DNA from: Scatophagus argus
Lineage: Eukaryota > Chordata > Actinopteri > Scatophagidae
Direction of reading: 5' to 3'
Assembly (NCBI RefSeq): GCF_020382885.2
Contig: NC_058504.1
Coordinates: 18,735,019 to 18,799,018, forward strand
DNA: 64,000 nt
Shown here: piece by piece, positions 24,058 through 37,400 of the stretch
Layout: every line of letters starts with the position of its first letter
Numbering within the stretch: the first letter of the stretch is position 1
Notes under the pieces: model-generated
Seen by the model: only the letters and a program-made list of their open reading frames with translations
What the model was told of the DNA's origin: nothing
Database searches by the model: none
Made by a program: the position numbers and the translations under genes

Positions 24058-25575
24058 ATGGCGTCGTCGTTTTGGAAAGGTGTTGTCGGAATAGGACTCT
24101 TTGCTTTAGCTCATGCAGCTTTCTCTGCGGCACAGCGTAAGTTTCAATGCACAGAGTGAAAACACAGGTCTCATTTTCTGTTCTTATTTCAGGAGGGCTC
24201 CGTTGTCTGCCGGAACGGTTATAAAACAGCAGCTTGGGCCTTTCGGTCCAGCAGCTAGCTAACTGGACGCTAGCGTAGCTTCGCCCCGTTCAGACTCATT
24301 CACAGGACTAAAAGACTGAAATATTCATTGTGAATAGTATAGTATAGTATTCATCCAGTGCGTCTCGGTTGTCTATTTACATCTGCCATAGTGTAAAGGT
24401 GTTGAATTGAATTGCTGACTAAAATGCATTTTTCCCATCAGATCGGTCATACATGAGACTCACAGAGAAGGAAAACGAGACACTACCGATTGATGTGAGT
24501 GTCTTTCATCCTAATGCAGTCATTTTTTTAAATCTCCGCCATCTTTCACTGCAAACCCACTGTGGCTGATTGTTATTTTCATCGTTGTCTTTTTTTCTGT
24601 TTTTGCAGATTGTATTGCAGACTCTATTATCGTTTGTGCTGACCTGTTATGGTATTGTCCACATTGCTGGAGAGTTCAAAGACATGGACGCCTCCTCAGA
24701 GCTGAAAAACAAGTAAGTGGAGCTGACACCCTGCTGCACCTTCCTCCCTTGATAATGTAGTTGTTTGTGTCCTATGCCCCAGGGGAACGATGCTCACCAC
24801 CTCTACTATATTTATAGCAACCCACCATGACTTTGGAATTTTGAGTTGGTATGCTATTATGTTATTTTGTGGCCAATATGTTGTGAAGGGCAGGTGCAGC
24901 TTAACATCATAGATGGTGTTTTTATTAAATATGTGAAACATAATGTAAATACCAGACTGTAAAAAAAAAAAAAAAAAAGAAAAACACCAGTGGTTAATTT
25001 ATGCCCAAAAATTGAATTGCTTAATGCCACAGACCTCTTCTCTTCTTTGTTTTTAATGTCTTAATTCCTCATTGATAGCACATGCAATAGTATGTCATAT
25101 CGCCATGTCCACAGTTTCACAGAAGATAATGTATAGCAGTAGGTTTTTGAGTTGTGTGAACGGTTTAATTCCTTGCTCACTGGTCCGAACTAGACTTTTA
25201 AGGGAAGAGATAAAGGTTTTTAAGGCATGCAGAGGTCACTGTAAGAGAGGTTTGTCCTGTGTGGCACATGCATTATTGCACCTGCTGCTGTAGGTGTCCA
25301 ACATGGCTGTGTTTAAAGCTGAAAATTATTTCCATGTGAGTATTTTGAGAATGAGATGGTGCGATATTAGTCTAATACATAATGTCCCTACATAATTTTA
25401 TCCTTTTACTTTCTTCAGAACATTTGATACACTGAGGAACCACCCATCCTTTTACCTTTTCAATCATCGGGGTCGGGTGCTATTCCGCTCACCAGAGGAG
25501 GAGCCCTCTTCTGTACACAACCAGCAAGCTCTTCCCAATCCCATACGGCTACGCAAGCTGGAGCATTTGCACTGA
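24058..25575 (+). CDS. emc5 / mmgt1: ER membrane protein complex subunit 5 (membrane magnesium transporter 1)
   Basis: Four exons: 24058-24136, 24442-24494, 24609-24712 and 25419-25575, giving 130 residues (human 131). The protein begins [20 protein letters not shown], the first membrane helix, and has a second helix at about residues 44-62 ([20 protein letters not shown]). A conserved cytosolic tail with [15 protein letters not shown] follows. It is a core subunit of the EMC, which inserts tail-anchored and multi-pass proteins into the ER membrane; a Mg2+ transport role was proposed earlier. The neighbouring ints6l on the opposite strand matches human Xq26. Confidence 0.94.
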
Positions 25576-26220
25576 CTGGCCTCGTGTAACATCATCAACA
25601 TCAGATAAAATTTGTTTTTGTTAGACAGAAGGGGGAAAAAAATGAGAATTCATCTTCCTCTAATTTGTATTTGTACATAAACTAATATGCAGTCCAGACA
25701 AGCATCTCATCTCTGTCCATAAAAGTGGGCGCCACCATATACAGCACTGACTGTGCCAACTCTTCAGTACTTTAAGATTTCTTTGTATATATACAGTATG
25801 TGATTGCTTTGGAGTCTTAAGACACAGACGTCAACCTTTTTGTCACTACTGAACTGAATTGGGAAGTTGCTCTCCTTTGTGTCTCTCTTGTATGAAGGGC
25901 ATAAAAATGTTTAATTTCATCAACACACCAGTCTTCAGCAGCTGTCTGGACAACATTTTGTCAACTGAGTTTTGTTGTAGGACTTTAGGACCCCTTTGTT
26001 TCCTTGATGATTTCCTGGAAGCATAAAGACTCATTTGTACATCCTGTTTTCATGAAAAACGTTTGAGTTATGACACAGGAAATCAACTCAAGATGATGTG
26101 AGAACAAAAAACATGATACTGTGTACATTGGGCACATAGAAAGAAATGGTGCATTCATTTGGGTGAAGTTTATTTTTCCTTCATTTTACATTTTGTTAAG
26201 CCTCAACATGTTTTTAATTT

Positions 26221-26226
26221 AATAAA
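26221..26226 (+). terminator. Poly(A) signal of emc5
   Basis: AATAAA about 650 bp past the stop codon and just after a T-rich tract; the most canonical signal downstream of the gene. Confidence 0.6.
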
Positions 26227-26249
26227 ATGCATACAGATTTTACAGAGTG

Positions 26250-26876
26250 TGACGTTTTCTTATGTCTCATTCAGAGGCTGAATTATTGCTGTTCATGAAA
26301 GGGGTCGAATGTGAGTTCTGCAAACTGTAGAGGATGATAAAAGACAACTGAAAGGCATCAGTGCTGTACTATCCTGCCATTCTGCTTCATCAGTGTAGGA
26401 GATATTGATACGAAATGCTAATGGTATCAGTGATTAAAGGCCTTTGTTTCAGGGAGGAAATGCTTTTAATTTAATAATGAAAATGCAGAGATGTAGCTGT
26501 GACCTTGCTTGACAGCTGCGTCACAAAAATATCCACCTGAGCAGTTGCTTATGTTGGCCTCTAGGTTGCACTAGAAGCTCAACTTTCAGTCTGGGTTGAA
26601 AGGGAAGCTGCACCAAATTGCTTTCGTGCAGGACAAAGTTTAACGTCTTTGTCTCCTCTTGCATTTGCATGAAAACATGTGTTGATCTATCTATTGACAT
26701 GCATATTTCGGCAAAATATTGTGGAAACCCTTCTCTTCCCTTCTTATTTCTTATTTAAACTCAAGGTTTATCTCAGTTAAAAAGCTTAAAATTGTTTTAT
26801 GGCTATTAGGGGTCACTTACACATAGAAACACACAAACACGGACACATAAAACAGGAGATACCTTCCTACCTGTGG
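26250..26876. other. Intergenic stretch between convergent emc5 and ints6l
   Basis: Nothing gene-like seen. It separates the convergent 3' ends of emc5 (plus) and ints6l (minus). Confidence 0.55.
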
Positions 26877-26882
26877 TTTATT
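26877..26882 (-). terminator. Candidate distal poly(A) signal of ints6l
   Basis: AATAAA on the minus strand about 1.55 kb past the ints6l stop. If used, the 3' UTR would span the MITE at 27439-27760. Nearer signals may also be used. Confidence 0.4.
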
Positions 26883-27438
26883 TTTTGTTTTGTTAAAAAA
26901 GAGTAGGTTCATAAAACTTTCCATTTTATATATGTATTTAACAGTTTACAAAATTGGCTGTGAACATTTCATTCAAAATACTTCTTTTTATACTCTGAAA
27001 TAAACAAATTCACAAAAATAATCTCCATTCCATATGAACATTAAAAAGTAGTGTACATTTGTCGTAAAAACAACGGAAACAAAGGAGGATTGGTAAATTG
27101 GGATTCTGTGAAAAGCAGCAGAGGCCAAATTACCAACAACAGGTGACTGTCAACTGAGCACAGACAGATGCAGAAATTCCTCAAAATAAAGTTGTGATTA
27201 TGGGAATCAGTGGAGTGTTTGTGGTGCTGTGAAGCAAGATTTATAGGATACAGTGTGTGTGTGTGTGTGTTTAGGAGGACTGTAAATGAAAAATGGATAC
27301 CAGCAGCTGCATTCACTGAACCTCTGCTGCTGTTATGGCAGGAAACAAATCAATGAACCCAACAGTCCCAATCTGGACATTAGACAGATGAGTGAAGGCT
27401 AATCATTTTTTGGACTTTATGACTGAAAAAAAGCTAAT

Positions 27439-27760
27439 TAGGGTTGGGCGATATGACAATACACAGCATGAGATGAGAGAAATAAGAGATTTTGGTATAT
27501 CATGTATACTGAGGAACCGATCCCTTTTGATGTAGGATACGTTGGATGTCCAGAATTTTGGCATCAATGTGATGTAGTACCTTGATTTATCTGGGGGTTT
27601 TTTGATCTGGATTATCCAAAAATAAACATTTTCACTACGGCATTTTATCCTTCAATCATTTCTCAGCTGAATTTCAGGAGAATTGGCATGATATCACAAT
27701 ATATTGATACTGCAACATAAAATGACAGACACACTCACTCAAACATATCGCCTACCCCTA
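27439..27760. mobile_element. hAT-like MITE with terminal inverted repeats
   Basis: A 322-bp element bounded by TAGGGTTGGGCGATATG at the left and the inverse CATATCGCCTACCCCTA at the right, 17-bp ends differing at a few bases. The TAGGG-GGGCGATATG end type is familiar from fish hAT-group non-autonomous elements. No coding sequence. The 8-bp target duplication expected for hAT is not clear, so the copy looks old. It sits in the probable ints6l 3' UTR. Confidence 0.65.
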
Positions 27761-28437
27761 TTGTAAATGCATATCAGTATGGGGTGATATGGCTAGAAAA
27801 ATATTAAATAAGAGTACCAGTTTGGAAAAGGAAAAAAAAATCAGTGCGTCATCCTTGAGGCAGATATAACACTAAGCATATGAGGTGTACCCGGGTGGAC
27901 CAAATTAGCCATAAATCTACATGAATCCACGTTGTGACTCGTAGATGCAGTTTTGCAAACACTTTTCAGACCAGCTGAAGAAAGATCTGCTTAAAGATTA
28001 ACAGTGACAATAATGACTTCGTTCATCTCTTGCTCTGCCATTTGAAGGTCCAACAGCTTATTACGTATCTATTGGAGTGTGTGGGTGGCTGGGTGGATGT
28101 GTGTCTACTGAAGAATGTGCAGATACAGACGAAAGCCATATGGATGTTTAAGGCATCTGTCAATATAAAGAGGATTATACTCAAAGTCTCTTAACTAATC
28201 TGGAAAGGATCTGTCCTGAGGGCCCCTCCCTCAGTTAAACCGCTTTACCCTCCACCGCTAACAGGATGTGATGTAACAGAACAGAAACAGTGGGAGCATC
28301 TGTTTTCAGTGCATTTGTCTTGTTATAGGTATTCAACAAAGATGCTTCTTGTATGGTGAATCCATTGGCCAACAGAACTTCAGAGGAAAGGAGCTTCATT
28401 TCCTTTTCTTGGTTATAAAGTGAAGATGGCCTCATGA

Positions 28438-31400
28438 CTAACTGGTATGATCGTTGGGAAAAAGTAAGGATGTCGTGTGATTCTCCTCCACCTCAGCGAG
28501 GGCCATCTCCAGCTGCTGGATGAGCACTCGCTTCTTGAACCTGCCAGAGAGGCAAAATAAATTAGAAAGAAGCAGGGAATAAGGCAAGCACTCAAAGGCA
28601 AACCAGGGGAGATTCATGTTGGTGAACCTCCTTTAAAAATAATTGCAGTGCAGTAATGTGTCATTGTTAACAGACTCAGTGCTCCAAGGACATTAAAAAA
28701 CTACTCCACATAACCTTTTATTGAAAAAAAAAAACCAAACTGACTAAAATGAGTGGATATTTCTTACCTGACAGCCTCTTTGATAGCATGCTGGATGAAA
28801 TACTTTTGAACATTAACTGGTCCTTTGACCTGCTGGAGTAGTCTGAGTATTGCATCATAGTCTGAGAAAAGACACAGACAGAGATGAAGATAAAGCTGTT
28901 TGCCCCCAGTATCACTCTTAAATCAGCAGATGGGAATAAAAATGAATGTAGTGTGATATACTGCAATGGCTTGTACTCACTTCGTCCTGGTTTGCGGACC
29001 TCCTTGATAACTTGGCTCCTCAGCTCTGCTTGGCTGCCATCTAGTGGGGCTATGAATATGGTCTCAAGCACCTCAGGGTCGGCTTCAGAGCCCTCTAGCT
29101 GGCTCTGTGGACTCAGTCCCTCACAGCTGTGTTTCTCCTCCAGCGGCTGCTCGTCTTCCTCTAGTCTCTTCTCCGTCATATTGATGTCCTCTCCTTGATC
29201 TGCTGCCCCTAGTCCGGCCTTGTCCTCTAGGTTCAGTGAAGATGGGTTCCCTGCTACAGTGTCCAGCTCAGCAGGCCAGCTCTCCCTTGATTCAGATCCA
29301 GGAACGCTGTAACCATTACTCTCACTGACCACGACGTTGTTTCCATCCAGCCCTGTGGGGGTGACAAATAATTTAAAACTACTTTTCAGTCAGTTCCTCA
29401 TGGATAATCTGCCATCTGTATTCCTATGCTCAACACATATAATATAATCCCAGGTACATATTAGTCTAACCTTTGTGCTGTGGAAGGGGTTTGAGGAGGT
29501 TCTGCTGCCCCTGAACCCCTACCAGACTCTTTCCCACCACCACATGGTTGGGGCTCCCTGGTGGAGTCTGTGGTCGCCGCAGTAATGGAGACATAATCCG
29601 CCTTCTCTTCAATGTAGCACCTGAGTTGGGATCGCTGGAATTTCCTCTTTTCTTATTTTGAGGGCCTGCTACAAACTCATCTGCCTCATCAATCATCATC
29701 CCCTGATATAAACGTAAGAGAAAACAAAAATGAAGATGTCTCATTGTGCATAGGTCAAGTGTATCAGCTAGTATTTTGTGTCGATATATTTATACCTTCT
29801 TATCCTGCTTGAAAGGATTCCCAAATGTGTGCAGACGTTTTGGTTGGTCAGGGTCAATTTCCCTCAGCGGAGATGGCATCATTTTTAGGTACTCCTGATA
29901 GTTTCCCATCTGAGCCACTGGAATACTGTGCAAATAGTCTGACAAGCACAGGAAATATACAGGTCTAAGTGCAACTTTTCCACAAATCTGTAAAAAATAT
30001 CTTATACATCAGGATATGAGGAAGAAAAAAAGTATTCAAAAAATCTTTCTCAGTAGGATTTTATACCTTCGTCCTGTCCTCGGATCAGTTTTTGTGACGT
30101 CCGCAGCAAATTAGAACGCATTCGAGTGAGCTGATCCAGAAGGTTCCGTCTCGGGATGTCGTAGGCATTTCGATAAGCTTGAGGTTTTACATCCTGCGAA
30201 CACATCAGCATGCCTGATCAGAAAAACCACACCAAGCATTGCACTCGCACTTTTTTTCCACTCTAACATGGCCACCCACACAAAGCAATTCTTCTTCAGA
30301 AATGTCCTTTGTGTCCTAAATCTACCTTGTTGAGCAGGGCAATCTGGAAGCCAGCGAACTCTTTGAAGTTGATGTCGACCACACGAAGGGGCCCCTCCCC
30401 AGTGATTCCCTGTAGCAACTGCTTAAAGTCCCGGCGGTGGGCCAGAGAGAGAGAGCTGGAGTGGTTCTTCACCTTTATGCCGGTTTCCTGAGGAGCTTTC
30501 TTCCCCACAGACACAATCAGACGATCTGATTCCATCTTAGCCTTCATATGAGCAAACCAGGGAGAGAAGCAATTTACATTCTGTTCAGATTCTTCACTTC
30601 ACACTGAGAGGAATATGATTCAGAGCACAGAAACCTAAAAGCATTTTGTTCGTTTTCTATGTTAAGTCTTTCATTTAAATAAATTCATACTTTATGCTTT
30701 CTTTCCTTATACTGTCGCTCTTTAACAGTCGTTTGCTGAACTCAGACAATGCAGCATTATGTTTACATCAATTTAACTACTACAAACACTGTGCAACTCC
30801 TCCGCCACATAATCAAACAAAGAGGAAGATTTTGTTTTCTTTTTTGTTTGTAGGTGACATTGTCTAAGATAATCTGCATGAGATACACATTTTTAGTTGC
30901 TCACATGACCACAACTGAAAATATAAAAGTTTTACAACTGCAAAACAACTAATGCCAATTAAATCCTTAACGGTTTCAGAAATTTTTAACTTGAACTGTT
31001 GCCTTGTTCACTCAAATGGAGCCTCCATCCCATGTTATGACTTATGGAAGAAGAAACACTGTCTCATGCTCAAGGACACTTTACCTGCTGGCTGAGCTTC
31101 TTAAGATAGGAGATAACACTGTAACTTAGACCACAGTCCATGGTGTCTGCAATAAGATTAGGTGCACCCATCATCCTCAGTGCCTTTTTTAAGGGCTGTC
31201 AGAAGATAGCAAAAGGAAAATGTGTTAGTTATGTGAAGAAACAATATAAATCAATGCACTGAATGTCAGACTACATAAAGCAAGAGATGTCTGTCTGTCC
31301 AAGAACAGACATAAAAGTGTTGAGTGCTGATATTTGTTTTGTAATTTCTGTTTAACAGCCACATATGAAAGTGAAAATGGCTTAAACTAACATTACAGAC

Positions 31401-34400
31401 AGTCTGACAGTCTGTAAATCATTTTTTTTTCTTGCGCTGTACTCACTCAAAAACACTTTGCCAATGATTATCTGCTCTGATGATTACGACATGATTGAAT
31501 ACAATATTGAAAGAGACAAGGTTTCTTTTGGTAAATGAAAAGTTACATTAATCCGGCAACCAAAAAAGATCTTTCAAATAACTGATAAATTAGTCATTAA
31601 ATCAATCAAACTGAAATAACATCAACATCATCAGATCAATTGATAAAAAACAAATTATTATGTGCAGCCCTTCACTACCCAGAACCATGACAGTGTTAGG
31701 GTTAAACCTCTCTCACAGCGACACTGGTTATTTGAGCATCAGCTAATTTAAGTTTTAATGTTATAATTTTGAGAAACCTACACAGTCAGTGTCAAGTATG
31801 AAGAAGTTTGGATGAGCAATTCACAGAAAGCTCCAATCAGCAATACCAGAAGCCAAGCAATCGGCTTGTTCTAAACAGGAACATTCTTTTGAGTACAAGC
31901 AGCATAAGTGACATAATGTTAGTTTACCAAGAGGTAGTATGGAGGCATTGTCTTCAGGTACATCTCAAAAGCCTGCCGCCACTTGAGGTTTGGTTTCAGT
32001 TTGTGCACTTTAAACAAATCATCTGAAAGGGGACAAAGAAATAAGTCTGCAGGCCTGACTGATATTCAGGTGGTGAGTTTAAAACCAGCATCAAAATATA
32101 CATTCATCACTATTAAACTGTTTATTAAGTTGCTCTGCTATATGCCTGCTAATTGTGATTACATTTATAGCTAAAGAAAATTGGGGTAAAAAAAAAAGAA
32201 GGCAGATGATGAAGTGACTCAGAAAGGGAAACTTTATATCAGCTCATACTTACTGACCCAGAAGTTTTGAGGCCACTTTGAAGAAATGGCTTACTGCCAT
32301 AAGTCTTACCGAGGAGTGGGAGAAGGACTGGGTAGTTGTAAGGCATGACAAATAGGTTGACACAAGTGAGAGTGGTGCTGGCTTTTAGGTATCCAAATGG
32401 CTGCCCCAGGTCATTTTGCTTGGCACTGCTGCTAACAAACACCTGAGGACAACAAGGAAAATTACAAAGTCAAATCATTTTTGGATATTGAGCCTCAAAA
32501 TTACACTTCAGAAAACCTTTGTAGATCCATGCTCAGTGTCTGAGCTTCAAAAGACTCTTTACTAATTCACAACTATGAACTACAAACAAATATTAATAAA
32601 AATAGCAGTCTTGTGATTTCTGAGAGGCAACACCAGTGACAGCAAAACCAACAGAACAGATGGGTGTGTGAACATCTACCATACCTGCCAGCACATGTGT
32701 GGAGACTTTCTTTCCAGAATGTACTGGGTGAGCGGAGATGGCTCCAGTTCGTACTTGTCAAATGGAAGCTTGTCGATCACCATGGGCTCGCAATCCACAC
32801 AAGAAAAACGCACCACAGGGTGTGCAGAGCGAGGTGGCTGGGAGCAGGAGATGGAAACAAATAAAGTGTTAGTGCAAAAGCAATAAGTATTGGAAATCAC
32901 AGAAAGTGTTAGACGGAGAAAAGAGGGCTGACAATAAAAGAGAGAAAGACGGAAAAGACAGTACAGGGATAAACAGTACAAAATCTCTATGTACACAGAT
33001 TTACCAGCACATTAAAAAAATGCACTTATAAATCCAGTTCGACAGGATGTAAACCGCAGAACGGACTGAAGGTGCTGCAGAGATATTTTTAAGCCTCTCT
33101 CTCTGCTCACCAGGGTGGGAGAATTCTGGTCTGGCCAGAAGGACTCTGGTATGGGCCAATGCCCAACTGGTACCCCAGTCTTTGGGTTCGGCCGAACGTA
33201 TATGAGTTTGTGGCAACTGTGCCATGGCTGTGGGCTGAAGGATGACACAGGACGGCTTGGCTCCACTGAGTTGTCTAAGAAAACAAAAAGGGAGGATAAA
33301 TGAGAGAATGTGAACCAAAAATCAATCATCAACTCTGATGAACACAAACAATTAATTTAATTTGAGATCAGCCACTGTCAAACAAATGCCGAGTCACTGG
33401 TATGACTCTGCTCTGCTCTCAGTCAGGTACCTTAAATTTTCTGTTTAAAACTGTGACTTTCTTAAAATAAACACGTATGAATAGAAATCTTTCTAATAAT
33501 AAAATTATACATGAGTCAGATGATCTCAGCAGCTTCCTTTGCACAGCTTCAGTTTTATACTTTTTATATTCAGCTGATCTAAAAAATGCAATGAGTTCTT
33601 CTTTTAGTGTAAAACTGCTCTGTGGTGGTCCAGCCTAAGAAGATTCTCTTCTGCTTTCAGCAGTTTTACTGTCTCCAGTGACTTTCCTCTAACTCGATGT
33701 ATGTAATGTGATGAAATAATGTGCTCAGAAACTCCAAAAAATACATTTTTTTCAAAGTACATGATCCATATGATTCATGCTTCATGAACTTGACTGGAGA
33801 TTTGAGTAGTAGAAGACAGGACTTGCACAAACATAAAGTCATTGCCTGGTGTCCACTGAGTGTCATTCAAAAACTCACCTTCCCCAATGAGAGGTGGGTC
33901 TGGGCCTGTCTTCTCAAAATTAATGACAACACCACTTTGAACCTTTTGGACCAGAGATTCCAGACACTGATTCAACATCCTCTGTGTCCGCACACAGTAT
34001 GATCGCCCTGCCAGAAAAACAGGAGGCACAGCTGTCATATAGAACAGAATGAATTATGAGTGCTACCAAAAAAGAGCACAGACACATGGAGATTACAAGA
34101 TGATATTAAAAGAAAAACTGGGCCATCAAATTGAGAAAATGCCGAACCTCCAGTGACTTCACACATCTGGGTGATAGCAGACTCATCTGTGGGGACGCTG
34201 CCAAGCTGCTCGTTGTCTGGCGTGGATGCTCCTGGCAGCCTAAGCACCAACGCAAACAGACGCTGGTCCCAGCGAAAGGGCTCTTTGGTCAGCTCACTGC
34301 CTGCCAGCGGAGAGTTCAGAGGCAGGTGCAGCTAGACAGGGATGATAGGAGAGAACTTTTATAAGTGAAAATTGCCATATGTCACCATAGCACAGTTTTG

Positions 34401-37400
34401 CAGTTTTTAAAATTCAGGTCATGTTGATGTCTAAAGAGATCACATTACTACAGATAGTACATGGCAGCACTTCTGGGTTTGTTTGTGTTCTCACCTCATC
34501 TGGAACCCCAGAGCTGTGTGTAAGCTTGTTCCCATCAGTGATTGTGATGATCACAGATGGCTCAAGGAAGAAAGGGTTACGTCCCTGAGAAGAAAATGGT
34601 AACATTCACCAATTAAATCCAAGTTCAGGCAAACAGTGACCCCAATTATTTTCACAAGTCCGCTTCCTTTCCTTTATGTTCCAAACCAAAAACATTGGAC
34701 ATGTTCTGGGCTCTGTGGCTCAAAGAGATTCCCATCTCCTAAAACATAAGATGTAACTGGTCTCTCAGGCTTACAATAATGCAAAATACAGGTATACTGT
34801 TTAAAGAGAGGTTCACTTAAACACAGTGATTAGTAGGGTATTAGCATCACACCTTTGATAACCTTCTGAATGCTAATATGAACCGTGTGTTGCAGCTTGT
34901 AATCTTGTAGCTGTAAGCTGCAGAGTGTCCTTGTGTTACTCGTTAAGGACAGAGGCCCCTACCACTCTGCTGCAGGGGTAAGCCTTGCCCAATTCAAACA
35001 CACAGTGAATGCATTAGTAGATTTACATGCACACAATGCACAGGACTCACATTGTTACTTGAATGTAGTATTCCATCTCTGCCTTCAAGCATGGGTTTGG
35101 AGGAAAGATGTGTGTACGGAGCTAATGACAGTGCTAACTGAAGCAAGCCAGAGTGGATTAAGCTGCAATCAAATGTCAATATTCTTCAGGAATAAAAGGA
35201 CTACTAGCTGAAAGGTCGGTCACAATCGTTATCAAAACCTTGTTTATCCAGAAAAGGTCCACACAGACTGTATGTGTTAGCTGCATCTGGAAAGCATTGT
35301 TTCACACACTCATATTGTGAAAGAACAATTTGATATTGTGGAGTCAGTTTTAAAAAACTTTCTACTTGTTTTCAGATTTTCTTGGACTAAAATCAGCCTC
35401 TCTGTTTTTAAGATGTCTTATTATTTCTCTAGTTCTCTAAAGTTAACACAACTAATCCACCACTAAATGATAACAAAAAGATGGCATGGCACTGTCTTGT
35501 CAATTAGTCTGCACAGGGTATTAAATGTGAGGCTAATCTTGTGTTTTCAAACACAACCAAAGTTACACAGACAGAATACAGAGACAACGACAGAATTGTG
35601 TTGTATACAGTTTTAATATCTGCAGGTTATAACTAAAATTATTAAAATTAGGGAGCAGCTCAGAATTCTTATTCATTATTGATAAATCATCTGAAAAAAT
35701 AAATATGTTCAGCTTCTTTTGACTGACAAACAGTTATTTCTCAGAAGTCACTAGTCATCAGCTCTGATTGTTGACTATTAAAGTGTAAAAACGCTGGAAC
35801 CAGTATGGAACGTACAGCATGCACTATAGATGGCCAAAGAAAGCATCAAATACCTGTCCATAATTGTCGATGCCAGAGACGAGGCGGTTAAGGTTAAGCA
35901 GGTCAAAGGCTGTGCGGAGAGCATGACCTAAGGTAGTCAGGCCAGATGCCTGCAGGTTCTTCAGCTCACACATGAAGGTGGCATGGTTCTCCTTCCAGCC
36001 TGCCTGAAATACATACATGGACAGAGTGCTGAACGAGCTGCGCAGAAAAGAGCTATTCAACCCAGAAGCCTGATCCACACCCACAGATGCCCATACTATG
36101 TAATTACTAGGAAAAACAGAACACTTTCATTCAGGGATAACCGCAAACTGATTCATGTCAAGTATATGACAGCCACCTTTGGAAAAAGAAGTCTTAGCAA
36201 CCCATTGATTGTGTGCAGCATTACACAGTAGCAACCATAAAATTAGATCAGTTTATGCCACACTCTGGAAATGGAAGATAATATTATTGAAATGCAGACC
36301 CACATTTGAGCTGGATGGTGCTGTTAAGTAAAGAGTCTAATTTCATACATGACAAGCATCCAAAAATACACATCCCACTGCAGCCTGTCCTCTCTCCTGA
36401 CAGAGATATACTCCCACAGGGGGTGATGTGGGTGTGTAACTGCTCTTGGACTTTGCTCCAGCGAGGTCAAGTACCTTCCTGCTGCAGCTTCATTCTTAAT
36501 CTAAGGATGACCTGCAAGCTTACCACTTTCTTTATTAGGACAGGGAGGGGGAGAGGCTGAATACAGAGCAAGAGATGAAGAGTAAGAGAAATAAAACTTG
36601 AAGCACCCTTATCAACAGGTATGCTCTCAATCAGTATCATATTGCATCAATATCATTTTAAAGCCATGATTTGGGTGGAATTTCTAGGAAGGCGCTGAGT
36701 GTTACATGAATGATGTGAGCTAAGTATTACACAGTCATACAAGCAACATCACTGACTAGGTAAGGCAAAAGGTGATGGATGTGGAAAAGCAATCATAGGG
36801 CCAGTAGAAAAGTAATAACCAACACACAGACTCTTGCGTAGGCCAGTAGAAATGAAATGCTTATCTTATACTCAATAATTCAGACTACAGAATATTTCTA
36901 TTTTCTTCCCAACCAACCTCCTTTCTCTGCCTCTACATCAACAATTTATTGCCTCTGTAACTGTGCAATCAGAGCAGCCCCATCCAGCATAACCTTGTCC
37001 TTTCATCATAATCTTCAATATACAAAGCAGGCAGAAACAACAAAGAAGAAAGCAACAGAATCAAAGAAAAAAAGTAGAGGAAGGAGAGGCATTTAGGATG
37101 GAAACTACAATGAGAGAAAGATAGCAGTACCTGGATGATTTTAGGTGAGGGACAAGGAGAGGCTGGATTATTTGGCTATGATGTTACACACAAGACTATT
37201 TTCAGTGGGGTGCATGAAGTGGATCTGGACTGGAATACTGCAAGGTCAATGACTGAATGATATAGGAAGCATCACATGAACAACAGCATCCACACGTATT
37301 ATTTTGTCATGACCCCAGTCTTAAACATAGGCCCACGATATGGTAACACAATAATGTTTTAAGAGCCAGGGCAGTGAATTCAAAATGAGCAGAGCCAGGG

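Noticed and set aside
28884-29198. 104-codon plus-strand frame
   Set aside because: Antisense shadow of ints6l exon 16.
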